The notes under the pieces: model-generated | The model's database searches: none | What the model was told of the DNA's origin: nothing | The model's input: only the letters and a program-made list of their open reading frames with translations | Shown here: in pieces, positions 1-6,881 of the stretch | How the letters are laid out: each line of letters starts with the position of its first letter | How positions within the stretch are numbered: position 1 is the first letter of the stretch | Translations under genes and position numbers: made by a program | Assembly (NCBI GenBank): GCA_030018645.1 | Contig: JASEHX010000018.1 | Location: forward strand, 1 to 16,184 | Reading direction: 5' to 3' | Source of the DNA: Candidatus Margulisiibacteriota bacterium | Lineage (GTDB): Bacteria > Margulisbacteria > WOR-1 > O2-12-FULL-45-9 | Length of the DNA: 16,184 bases

Positions 1-106
1 CATCCCCCCATTTTATCGACCCAATCCCATAAAACATGGTTGCCGCAAAAACCACCGCCACTATAATCATAATCATCTTCATCTTCTTCCTTAAAAAGGT
101 TAACAT
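1..106 (-). CDS. N-terminal fragment of a membrane-anchored protein, possibly a SurA-type peptidyl-prolyl isomerase
   Basis: This open frame is cut by the left window edge; 35 codons are visible. It starts at an ATG at 106 preceded by a strong ribosome-binding site (AAGGAGG, plus strand 114-120). The visible peptide begins MLTFLRKKMKMIMII and continues as one hydrophobic segment (about residues 9-27), with four basic residues before it, so it is a signal anchor facing the periplasm. A short basic start (LRKK-type) followed at once by a single membrane helix is the usual beginning of SurA/PpiD-like periplasmic chaperones in many uncultured diderms. That resemblance is the only basis for the functional suggestion. 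It lies 13 bases downstream of the ftsX stop and is probably co-transcribed with ftsEX. A murein-hydrolase activator or another anchored protein is also possible. Confidence 0.55.
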   Translation of the reverse strand, partial: MLTFLRKKMKMIMIIVAVVFAATMFYGIGSIKWGD

Positions 107-119
107 TGTTTCTCCTCCT

Positions 120-1007
120 TTAGAACTCCGCCTTTAAAACTCTCGACACTGAAATATACGCCCCAAGCATTCCCAGCGCCGTCCCGGCAAAAACCATGAC
201 AGAATAAATGATCCCTAAAATGAACCCGCCGGCAACAATAGGCAGGAACGGCAAGGCCGACGATACTTGGAAGATGACTGAATCATAGGATATTTTCAAT
301 ATAATAAACGCCAATACTCCGCCGATGATGCCGATCAATACACCTTCGATGATAAAAGGGTATTTTACGAAATTATTGGTCGCGCCGACCAATTTCATGA
401 TGTAAATGTCAGTTTCCCGGGCCAGGACCGTTAAGCGGATCGTGTTAACCACTATTAATAAAGTGGCAAAAGTAACTAGAATTACCAAAATGGTTCCTCC
501 CACCCTTACCACCCCCACCAATGATCGCATCTGGTCAATCAGTTTCCCGCTATAGCGCACTTCACTTATAGCCGATTTTTGGGAAACAATTTGAGCAATT
601 TTTGGCAAAAGGTCCGGCGTGCGGACTTTTATAATAAATGTGTGCGGCAAAGGATTGTCTTGGATAACTTCTCCAATTTCCAATTTTTCACCGAAATCTT
701 CCTGGAATTTTTTCCAGGCCTCAGCGCGGGAGATAAAGTCCACTTTTTCGACACCGGAGAGTTTGGATAGTTCAAGCTGGATTGCCCCAGCTTGTTCCAA
801 GGAAATCGGCTCATCAACATAAGCCGCAATATCTAAGCCGGACGATACATTGCCGACAATATTTCCTAAATTGACTACCAGCAAAAGGAAGACGCCAAAA
901 ATAACCAGAGTAACGGTAATGGTGCCAATCGCCACCACCGTCATTAATGCCCCGCGGCGGAAAGAACGCAGCGCCTCGACAATAAAAAACTCCAAATTAC
1001 TAAACAT
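120..1007 (-). CDS. ftsX: Cell-division ABC transporter permease FtsX
   Basis: FtsX is the membrane half of the FtsEX complex, which uses ATP hydrolysis by FtsE to activate periplasmic murein hydrolases at the division site. The 295-residue protein has the family's layout: a cytoplasmic N-terminus, membrane segment 1 (about residues 20-50), a periplasmic domain (about 51-165), then three membrane segments (about 169-195, 217-240 and 260-288). The stretch LARETDIYIMKLVGAT, just after the second segment, is the typical FtsX coupling region (RxxEIxIMKLVGA). Its ATG overlaps the end of ftsE by 8 bases, a coupling arrangement typical of ftsEX. A G-rich site (GGGGGGA) lies about 6 bases before the ATG. 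Length and topology are normal for the family. The identification is secure. Confidence 0.96.
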   Translation of the reverse strand: MFSNLEFFIVEALRSFRRGALMTVVAIGTITVTLVIFGVFLLLVVNLGNIVGNVSSGLDIAAYVDEPISLEQAGAIQLELSKLSGVEKVDFISRAEAWKKFQEDFGEKLEIGEVIQDNPLPHTFIIKVRTPDLLPKIAQIVSQKSAISEVRYSGKLIDQMRSLVGVVRVGGTILVILVTFATLLIVVNTIRLTVLARETDIYIMKLVGATNNFVKYPFIIEGVLIGIIGGVLAFIILKISYDSVIFQVSSALPFLPIVAGGFILGIIYSVMVFAGTALGMLGAYISVSRVLKAEF

Positions 1008-1680
1008 TATATCCCCCCAGCATTTGGTCCCTTACCACTCTCCCGTTTTCAATGGCCACTACCCTTCTTTTCATATCATCAACGATGCTTTTATTATGGG
1101 TTGAAACAATAACGGTCGTGTTGCGCTTATTGATCTTGTCCAGCAGTTGGATAATGTCCCAGGAAGTGGTGGGATCAAGGTTGCCGGTCGGTTCGTCCGC
1201 CAAAAGGATGGGAGGATTATTGACAATCGCGCGAGCAATACAGGCGCGCTGTTTTTCCCCGCCGGATAATTCGTCCGGAAAAGCATTGGCTCGCCGCAGC
1301 ATCCCGACCAATTCCAACGCCTGCATAACTTTGCGGCGGATACTGGAGCGCGGCGCCCCGGTAACGCGCAAGGCAAAAGCCACGTTTTCAAAAACGGTGC
1401 GCTTGGGCAGCAGCTTATAGTCCTGAAAAACGATGCCGATGTTCCTTCGAAGATAGGGCACCTGGTCAACCGTTAGTTCGGCAACGTCTACTTTATCCAC
1501 AATTACTTTGCCGGAAGACGGGCGCTCCTCACGATAGAGCAGTTTCATTAATGTGGTCTTACCGGCTCCGGACGGCCCGACAATAAAAACAAATTCTTCC
1601 TTGCCGATATTTAAATTGATGTTGTAAAGGACATCAATGCCGTTAGGGTAAGTTTTGGAAACGTTGATAAGTTGAATCAT
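1000..1680 (-). CDS. ftsE: Cell-division ATP-binding protein FtsE
   Basis: FtsE is the cytoplasmic ABC ATPase that powers FtsX. All ABC motifs are present in 226 residues: Walker A GPSGAGKT (35-42), Q-loop Gln86, signature LSGGE (138-142), Walker B ending in ADEPTGNLD with catalytic Glu163, and switch His195. The short form with no extra domains, together with the downstream overlapping ftsX, separates it from other ABC ATPases such as LolD. The ATG at 1680 has no strong ribosome-binding site close by. The nearest purine-rich stretch is the GTGAGGG end of the hairpin repeat at 1694-1757, about 13 bases upstream, which is longer than usual spacing. The gene follows glyA across an 84-base gap filled mostly by that repeat. 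Confidence 0.96.
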   Translation of the reverse strand: MIQLINVSKTYPNGIDVLYNINLNIGKEEFVFIVGPSGAGKTTLMKLLYREERPSSGKVIVDKVDVAELTVDQVPYLRRNIGIVFQDYKLLPKRTVFENVAFALRVTGAPRSSIRRKVMQALELVGMLRRANAFPDELSGGEKQRACIARAIVNNPPILLADEPTGNLDPTTSWDIIQLLDKINKRNTTVIVSTHNKSIVDDMKRRVVAIENGRVVRDQMLGGYNV

Positions 1681-1693
1681 ATGTTATTTTGAA

Positions 1694-1757
1694 CCCTCAC
1701 CCGCTATTGCTCAACCGCCCCCCCCTCTCCCTCTGGGAGAGGGGCAAGGGGTGAGGG
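1694..1757. repeat. Composite hairpin repeat, copy 1 (glyA-ftsE junction)
   Basis: Two nested inverted repeats are visible. The outer arms CCCTCACCC (1694-1702) and GGGTGAGGG (1749-1757) pair over 9 bases. The inner arms CCCCTCTCCC (1722-1731) and GGGAGAGGGG (1735-1744) pair over 10 bases around a 3-base loop. The 19-base segment between the left arms (1703-1721) is unpaired. The element starts 7 bases after the glyA stop codon (on the minus strand) and ends 13 bases before ftsE. In RNA it would form a very stable stem with no following U-run, so it is not a standard terminator. It may protect or help process the transcript 3' end. It shares both arms and order with the copies near 7887 and 13158. 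Confidence 0.85.
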
Positions 1758-1764
1758 ATAAAAG

Positions 1765-3018
1765 CTAATTGTATAACGGAAATCTTTTACTTAGCTCTGC
1801 AATTTGACCTGCAACTTCCTTCTTAGTCCTTTCATCTTCAACCTTGCTCAATACTGTGCCGATAAAATCTGCGATGGTTTTCATTTCAGCTTCCCGCATA
1901 CCGCGAGTGGTTAATGCCGGGGTCCCTATACGGATACCAGAGGTTACGAATGGTTTTTCGGGATCAAATGGGATCGTGTTTTTATTGACCGTAATTCCCA
2001 CCTCGTCTAATGTAATTTCTGCTGCTTTTCCGGTAATTTTTTTCGGGCGCAGGTCAACCAGGACAAGATGGTTGTCTGTTCCGCCGGAAACAATGCGGAA
2101 ACCATTTTTAGCCAATCCTTCAGCTAGTGCTTTAGCATTTTTAACAATCTGTTCCTGGTACTTTTTAAATTCCGGCAACATAGCTTCTTTAAAGCAAACT
2201 GCTTTAGCCGCGATAACATGCTCCAGCGGCCCCCCCTGGATCCCCGGGAAGACAGCCTTATCAATTTGTTTTGCAAATGGTTCTTTACATAAAATCAAAC
2301 CCGCCCGCGGCCCGCGCAGGGTTTTATGGGTGGTTGAGGTTACTACTTCAGAAACAGGCACCGGTGATGGATGAAGGCCGGCAGCAACTAGTCCGGCAAT
2401 ATGGGCAATATCTACCATCAAAACCGCCCCAACCTCATCACAGATGCTCCTGAACTTATTAAAATCAATGATGCGGGGATACGCCGTTGCGCCAGTTACG
2501 ATCATTTTGGGTTTATGTTCCCTGGCCGCCGCTGCTAAAGAATCATAATCAATCGTTTCCGTATCTTGGCGCACACCATAGGAAATAAAATGAAAATACA
2601 TGCCGGAAATATTAACGGGACTACCGTGAGTCAAATGCCCGCCATGGGAAAGATTTAACCCCATTACGGTGTCACCGGGCTTGATAAAAGCAACATAGGC
2701 GGCAAAATTAGCTTGCGAACCGGAATGCGGCTGGACATTGGCATGTTCCGCATTGAATAATGTTTTGGCTCTTTCAATAGCTAGGGATTCGGTTACATCC
2801 ACATTTTGACAGCCGCCGTAATAGCGTTTCCCAGGATACCCTTCGGCATATTTGTTGGTCATGACCGAACCGCAGGCCTCCATCACCGCTCGGGAGGTGA
2901 AATTTTCTGAAGCGATCATTTCCAGCTTGTTTTGCTGGCGGGCAAGTTCGTCATCCAGCGCCTTGGCAACTTCGGGATCAACTTTGCGGATGTGTTCAAT
3001 ATTAAAATGCACGGTCAT
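1765..3018 (-). CDS. glyA: Serine hydroxymethyltransferase
   Basis: GlyA is a cytoplasmic PLP enzyme that converts serine and tetrahydrofolate to glycine and 5,10-methylene-tetrahydrofolate, the main source of one-carbon units for purines, thymidylate and methionine. The protein has 417 residues, the normal bacterial length. Diagnostic stretches are IASENFTS near residue 35, YAEGYPGKRYYGGC (58-71), SGSQAN near residue 99, the DIAHIAGLVAAG segment, and the PLP-lysine site STTHKTLRGPR with the Schiff-base lysine at 232. The ATG at 3018 has a clear AAGGAG site about 6 bases upstream. It follows the exported-protein gene by 18 bases and is probably co-transcribed from the promoter at 3805-3832. 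Its product feeds the purine pathway served by the divergent guaB3-guaA operon. Confidence 0.98.
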   Translation of the reverse strand: MTVHFNIEHIRKVDPEVAKALDDELARQQNKLEMIASENFTSRAVMEACGSVMTNKYAEGYPGKRYYGGCQNVDVTESLAIERAKTLFNAEHANVQPHSGSQANFAAYVAFIKPGDTVMGLNLSHGGHLTHGSPVNISGMYFHFISYGVRQDTETIDYDSLAAAAREHKPKMIVTGATAYPRIIDFNKFRSICDEVGAVLMVDIAHIAGLVAAGLHPSPVPVSEVVTSTTHKTLRGPRAGLILCKEPFAKQIDKAVFPGIQGGPLEHVIAAKAVCFKEAMLPEFKKYQEQIVKNAKALAEGLAKNGFRIVSGGTDNHLVLVDLRPKKITGKAAEITLDEVGITVNKNTIPFDPEKPFVTSGIRIGTPALTTRGMREAEMKTIADFIGTVLSKVEDERTKKEVAGQIAELSKRFPLYN

Positions 3019-3036
3019 TAAGCTCCTTTTATGGTG

Positions 3037-3759
3037 TTAAAACCGCTGGATCAATCCAATTAAGAATCCATAATCGGTGCTGTATCCGATCTCGGTATTA
3101 AAATTTAGGACTTTCAACCCGCCAAAAACACCGCCTCCAACCTTTGCCCCTTGCGGAATGATCCCGGAAAGCCCCGGGACATCGGTTGTAGCCGTTGAAT
3201 AATTGGTCACGCCTAACCGCAAGCCAACGTATTGTGCGCCAAGGGGAATGGTACCTGAAATGCCCGCATCAATAATTGAATACTGGTTCCCCAGGCCGAA
3301 GCCGGCTTCAACTCGAATATTATTGGCCGGCCCAACCGGGAAATTGTAACCAAGATTTAATGTCCCCGCTCCTCCCGCCATTCCCACAAAAACCTGACTC
3401 CTTGGATAAGAGCTGGCTTGGCTGGCAAGTTCGGAAGGCGGTTCAGTTTCAAGCTCGTCAATGATTAATTCGCCGTAAACCGGCTCAGTTTTTTTCGCCT
3501 GACCGGCTTTCAAGCTTTTAATGCGCTGCAAGGCGTACTGCTTTTGCTGTTTCAATTTCACAATCACTGCTTTATTCTTTGCCGTTGGTTTCTTGCTTAG
3601 CTTTTTGATTTTTTTATCGAGCAAATTGACATATTTCTGTGCTTTTTTAATCTCTTGTTGCGTGTTCTTTCCCGCGGCAAACCCGCTGGCGGATAACAAG
3701 CAGCCGAATAAGAAAACAAATAACATCCCCAAACAAAACTTGTTAATATTTTTTTTCAT
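3037..3759 (-). CDS. Exported protein with coiled-coil region and C-terminal beta-rich (probable outer-membrane) domain, function unknown
   Basis: I do not recognise this 240-residue protein as a named family. The N-terminus is a signal peptide (basic MKKNINK, hydrophobic core 8-25, likely cleavage after the Ala-Ala at 28-29). LFGC at 17-20 could be read as a weak lipobox, which I consider less likely. Residues about 30-90 are Lys/Gln-rich and helical, probably a short coiled coil. A linker rich in Glu, Pro and Ser (about 91-120) follows. Residues about 120-240 are rich in Gly and alternating hydrophobic residues, and the protein ends in Phe, as outer-membrane barrels commonly do. The ATG at 3759 has AGGAG 7 bases upstream and a good promoter about 45 bases further up. 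It is the first gene of the glyA-ftsEX run. An outer-membrane location is inference. Confidence 0.8.
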   Translation of the reverse strand: MKKNINKFCLGMLFVFLFGCLLSASGFAAGKNTQQEIKKAQKYVNLLDKKIKKLSKKPTAKNKAVIVKLKQQKQYALQRIKSLKAGQAKKTEPVYGELIIDELETEPPSELASQASSYPRSQVFVGMAGGAGTLNLGYNFPVGPANNIRVEAGFGLGNQYSIIDAGISGTIPLGAQYVGLRLGVTNYSTATTDVPGLSGIIPQGAKVGGGVFGGLKVLNFNTEIGYSTDYGFLIGLIQRF

Positions 3760-3804
3760 GTGCTTTCTCCTACAATTATTAATTATTAGAATCCGGTGCT
3801 TTTA

Positions 3805-3832
3805 ATTATAGCAATAATCGTCCTATTGTCAA
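3805..3832 (-). promoter_or_regulatory. Sigma-70-type promoter for the exported protein-glyA-ftsEX run
   Basis: Read on the minus strand, TTGACA (3832-3827) and TATAAT (3810-3805) match the consensus exactly, with a 16-base spacer. A start near 3798 would give a leader of about 39 bases containing the AGGAG site of the gene starting at 3759. The -35 box overlaps that of the opposing promoter by five bases. Confidence 0.75.
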
Positions 3833-3854
3833 ACGACCCTATTTTTTATATAAT
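3826..3854 (+). promoter_or_regulatory. Sigma-70-type promoter for the zinc finger-guaB3-guaA operon
   Basis: TTGTCA (3826-3831; one mismatch to the -35 consensus) and a perfect TATAAT (3849-3854) are separated by exactly 17 bases. Transcription should start near 3861, only about 13 bases before the ATG at 3874. An earlier in-frame ATG at 3853 overlaps the -10 box and could not be on this transcript, which decides the start of the zinc-finger gene. A short inverted pair, TCGT (3818-3821) and ACGA (3833-3836), flanks the shared -35 region and could be an operator, but this is weak. Confidence 0.7.
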
Positions 3855-3873
3855 GATCTCTCAACTCATCCCC

Positions 3874-4161
3874 ATGATAATCGAAGAAAACGACCGTTAT
3901 AAAGAATTACTGGAGAACGTGGAAATTGGCGAATGCCAGCATTGCGGGGGGCCGCTGTCCATTGAGAAAGTTAATTTAGAAGATTACCAAGGCGGCAAGC
4001 TTTACATGATGGAAAGCATCCCGGCGTTTGTCTGCCAGGAATGCGGCGAAGTGTGGGTGCCCGAGCCCATCATGCAGGAGTTCGAGAAAATGATAAAAAC
4101 AGCAAAAGAGCTGAAAAAGATAAAAGTCAATAAATTGAAACGGAAAAAGGAGGAGAAATAA
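3874..4161 (+). CDS. YgiT-type zinc-finger protein (MqsA-like N-terminal domain)
   Basis: This small protein (95 residues from the chosen ATG) carries two CxxC pairs, C21-C24 (CQHCGG) and C54-C57 (CQECGE). They are separated by a segment ending in a hydrophobic strand (MESIPAFVC) and followed by a helix and a very basic tail. That pattern is the YgiT/MqsA zinc-finger fold, found alone or at the start of MqsA-type antitoxins. The helix-turn-helix domain of full MqsA is absent, and no toxin gene adjoins it. The frame stays open upstream to 3796, but the promoter at 3826-3854 excludes those starts. The chosen ATG has no ribosome-binding site and would sit on a nearly leaderless mRNA. Its stop codon directly abuts the guaB3 start, so it leads the guanine-nucleotide operon. 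Its role is unknown; DNA binding is one possibility. Confidence 0.75.
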   Translation: MIIEENDRYKELLENVEIGECQHCGGPLSIEKVNLEDYQGGKLYMMESIPAFVCQECGEVWVPEPIMQEFEKMIKTAKELKKIKVNKLKRKKEEK

Positions 4162-5322
4162 ATGGAAACAGAACTGGGAAAAGCAAAAAAGACCCGACGG
4201 GCTTATGGATTTGATGAAATCGCCCTTTGTCCTTCAATTATCACTATTAACCCGGACGATACCGATATTTCGGTTAACCTCGCCGGAAAGCAGCTGCAAA
4301 TTCCCATTATTGCCTCCGCCATGGACGGCGTCGTCAGCCCCAAAACCGCCATTTTAATGAGTCAACTAGGAGGCTTAGGCGTATTAAACCTGCAAGGCGT
4401 GTGGGCACGCTACGAAGATGCGGAAAAGAAACTAGAACAAATTGCCGCGGTTGATAAAGATCAGTATGTCCCCTTAATGCAAAAAATGTATTTAGAACCA
4501 ATTAAGAAAGAATTGATCATAAAGCGCATAAAAGAAATTAAAGCGGGCGGAGCGGTTGCCGCTGTTTCTTCTATCCCCCAAGAAGCCATTGAACTAGGGC
4601 CAATTGCCCGCGATGCCGGAGCCGATATTTTTGTTTTGCAGTCAACCGTTATTTCCACCAAACACAAATCTACTTCGTCTGATCCGCTCGACCTGAAAAA
4701 ATTCTGTGACAGCATGAAGATTCCGGTTTTAGTGGGAAATTGTGTCACCTATGAAGTAACTTTAACTCTTATGGGCACCGGAGTAGCCGGGGTATTAGTC
4801 GGCATCGGGCCGGGAGCCGCTTGCACTTCTCGCGGCGTCCTGGGAGTTGGAGTCCCCATGGCTACCGCCATTGCCGATTGCGCCGCCGCCCGTGACGCAT
4901 ATTTTAAAGAAAACAATATTTACGTCCCAATTATTGCCGATGGCGGGATGGTGACCGGCGGCGACATTTGCAAAGCCATTGCCTGCGGAGCAGATGTTGT
5001 CATGATTGGATCGCCGATTGCAAAAGCCGTCGAAGCGCCTGGCCGCGGCTTTCACTGGGGAATGGCCACCCCATCCCCCACCCTGCCAAGAGGTTCAAGG
5101 ATCAGGGTTGGGACAATTGGAACATTAAAAGAAATTTTACATGGTCCAGCCAAATACGACGACGGCTCAATGAATTTAGCTGGGGCATTGCGGACCTCAA
5201 TGGGCACGCTCGGCGCCGCCAACCTCAAAGAAATGCAGCATGTGGATGTAATCATTGCCCCCTCACTTTTAACTGAAGGGAAAGTATATCAGAAAGCGCA
5301 GTCGCTGGGGATGTATAAATAA
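4162..5322 (+). CDS. guaB3: GuaB3-type IMP dehydrogenase family protein (no CBS domains)
   Basis: The protein belongs to the IMP dehydrogenase/GMP reductase family of (beta/alpha)8-barrel enzymes. Family marks are ASAMDGVVSPK near the N-terminus, the catalytic loop GIGPGAACTSR with the nucleophile at Cys221, the phosphate-binding VPIIADGGM stretch, and the C-terminal sequence IAPSLLTEGKVYQKAQ typical of the GuaB3 branch. At 386 residues it lacks the two CBS domains inserted in classical GuaB (about 490 residues). GuaB3 proteins were long annotated only as 'related'; IMP dehydrogenase activity has been described for a cyanobacterial member. The guaA gene directly downstream (shared TAATG junction) supports a role in IMP to XMP. 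An AAGGAGGAG site lies just before the ATG. Conversion of IMP to XMP here is inferred from context. Confidence 0.9.
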   Translation: METELGKAKKTRRAYGFDEIALCPSIITINPDDTDISVNLAGKQLQIPIIASAMDGVVSPKTAILMSQLGGLGVLNLQGVWARYEDAEKKLEQIAAVDKDQYVPLMQKMYLEPIKKELIIKRIKEIKAGGAVAAVSSIPQEAIELGPIARDAGADIFVLQSTVISTKHKSTSSDPLDLKKFCDSMKIPVLVGNCVTYEVTLTLMGTGVAGVLVGIGPGAACTSRGVLGVGVPMATAIADCAAARDAYFKENNIYVPIIADGGMVTGGDICKAIACGADVVMIGSPIAKAVEAPGRGFHWGMATPSPTLPRGSRIRVGTIGTLKEILHGPAKYDDGSMNLAGALRTSMGTLGAANLKEMQHVDVIIAPSLLTEGKVYQKAQSLGMYK

Positions 5323-6875
5323 TGCGACCATACGATCTCATTGTTGTCCTTGATTTTGGCGCGCAGTACTCCATGCTTATCGCCCGCCGGGTAAGGGAAT
5401 GCAATGTCTACTGCGAAGTCCTCCCCCACGATGTATCGGTCAATGAATTAAAGAAAAGGCAAGTAAAAGGCATTATCATTTCCGGCGGACCGGCTTCGGT
5501 CTATGAAGAAGGCGCCCCGCAAGCCGACCCCAATCTTTGGACCGCCGGCATCCCTATCCTTGGTATCTGCTATGGGCTGCAATTGATGGCTAAAGAATTG
5601 GGCGGAAATGTTAAACCAGAAACTAAAAGGGAATACGGCAAAGCCGACCTTTTTATCGACGATGAAACTAATCTTTTTGCCGGACTTCCCCAACAAATCC
5701 AAAGCTGGATGAGCCACGGAGATACAGTTACGGTTCTCCCTAATGGATTTAAGCAATTAGCACACTCTGACAATACCCAATTTGCTGCAGCGGGAAATAT
5801 CCAAAAAGGATTATTTGGCGTCCAATTCCATCCCGAAGTGGTCCATACCCCGCAAGGCATCAATATCTTAAAGAATTTTGTTTATATCGTCTGCGGCTGC
5901 AAACCCACTTGGACCACCGCCAACTTTATCGAACAGCAAGTCAAGGAATTGCGTGAAAAAGTGGGCCAAGAAAAAATCCTTTGCGCCCTCTCGGGCGGAG
6001 TTGATTCCACCGTTGTTTCTGCCTTGGTAAACAAAGCCGTGGGCGACCAGTTGACCTGCATGTTTATCGATCAGGGTTTTATGCGCAAAGACGAAGCTAA
6101 AAAAATTGTTGAACTTTTTACCAAGAGTTTCAAAATTAATTTAATCCACGTTGATGCCGCTGAACGCTTTTTTACCCGGTTAAAAGGAGTAAGCGACCCG
6201 GAACAAAAGCGGATTGGGATCGGCAATGAATTCATTAGGACCTTTGAAGAAGAGGCCAAAAAGCTGGGACATATCCCCTTTTTAGCCCAAGGGACCCTTT
6301 ATCCGGACGTAATTGAAAGCGCGGTGCCGGGAACAACCACCGGCAAAGTCGCCAAAAAGATAAAGACCCACCATAATGTCGGCGGTTTGCCAGAAAAGAT
6401 GGGATTTAAATTGGTTGAACCTTTACGTTTATTATTTAAGGATGAAGTAAGGACTTTAGGCCGTGAACTTGGCGTTCCAGAAGAAATTGTATCCCGCCAA
6501 CCCTTCCCAGGGCCGGGTTTAGCTATTCGAATTATCGGCGAGGTCACGCCGGAGAGGGTAAAAATCTTGCAGGAAGTAGACGACATTGTCGTATCAGAAA
6601 TTAAAGCCGCTGGGTTTTACAAAAAGGTCTGGCAATCCTTTGCTGTTTTGCTGCCGATTCGCACCGTTGGGGTTATGGGCGATAAGAGGACCTATCTTAA
6701 TACCATTGCCATTCGGGCAGTTACTTCAACTGATGCCATGACCGCCGATTGGGCCCGCTTGCCATACGATTTGCTTGAGAAGATTTCTAGTCGGATAATT
6801 AACGAAACCCCCGAAATCAATCGCGTCGTCTACGATATTTCCTCTAAACCGCCATCAACTATTGAGTGGGAGTAG
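5322..6875 (+). CDS. guaA: GMP synthase (glutamine-hydrolysing)
   Basis: GuaA makes GMP from XMP, ATP and glutamine in the cytoplasm. The 517-residue protein has the complete architecture. The N-terminal class I glutamine amidotransferase (about 1-190) has nucleophile Cys83 in GICYGLQ and catalytic His170 and Glu172 in FHPEV. The ATP-pyrophosphatase domain carries the loop SGGVDS (224-229). The C-terminal dimerisation domain contains RQPFPGPGLAIRI and ends in the canonical SKPPSTIEWE. Its ATG overlaps the guaB3 stop by one base (TAATG), so the two are translationally coupled. The stop codon at 6873-6875 is six bases from the stop of the opposing mltG, and no intrinsic terminator is visible in or just past that gap. 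Confidence 0.98.
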   Translation: MRPYDLIVVLDFGAQYSMLIARRVRECNVYCEVLPHDVSVNELKKRQVKGIIISGGPASVYEEGAPQADPNLWTAGIPILGICYGLQLMAKELGGNVKPETKREYGKADLFIDDETNLFAGLPQQIQSWMSHGDTVTVLPNGFKQLAHSDNTQFAAAGNIQKGLFGVQFHPEVVHTPQGINILKNFVYIVCGCKPTWTTANFIEQQVKELREKVGQEKILCALSGGVDSTVVSALVNKAVGDQLTCMFIDQGFMRKDEAKKIVELFTKSFKINLIHVDAAERFFTRLKGVSDPEQKRIGIGNEFIRTFEEEAKKLGHIPFLAQGTLYPDVIESAVPGTTTGKVAKKIKTHHNVGGLPEKMGFKLVEPLRLLFKDEVRTLGRELGVPEEIVSRQPFPGPGLAIRIIGEVTPERVKILQEVDDIVVSEIKAAGFYKKVWQSFAVLLPIRTVGVMGDKRTYLNTIAIRAVTSTDAMTADWARLPYDLLEKISSRIINETPEINRVVYDISSKPPSTIEWE

Positions 6876-6881
6876 GTCAAC

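Noticed and set aside
3796..3873. Longer start for the zinc-finger protein, adding a hydrophobic N-terminus that looks like a membrane segment
   Set aside because: The extension is the translated divergent promoter (both -10 boxes and the shared -35). mRNA from the plus promoter would begin after it, so the apparent hydrophobic segment is an artefact of AT-rich DNA.
3874..4161. MqsRA-type toxin-antitoxin pair
   Set aside because: The zinc finger resembles the MqsA N-terminal domain, but there is no helix-turn-helix domain and no small toxin gene on either side. The neighbours are guaB3 and a divergent exported protein.
5065..5110. C-rich stretch in guaB3 (CCCCATCCCCCACCCTGCC-like) resembling part of the hairpin repeat
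   Set aside because: It encodes the GMATPSPTLPRG segment, which is conserved in the GuaB3 family, and it lacks the paired arms. It is ordinary coding sequence.
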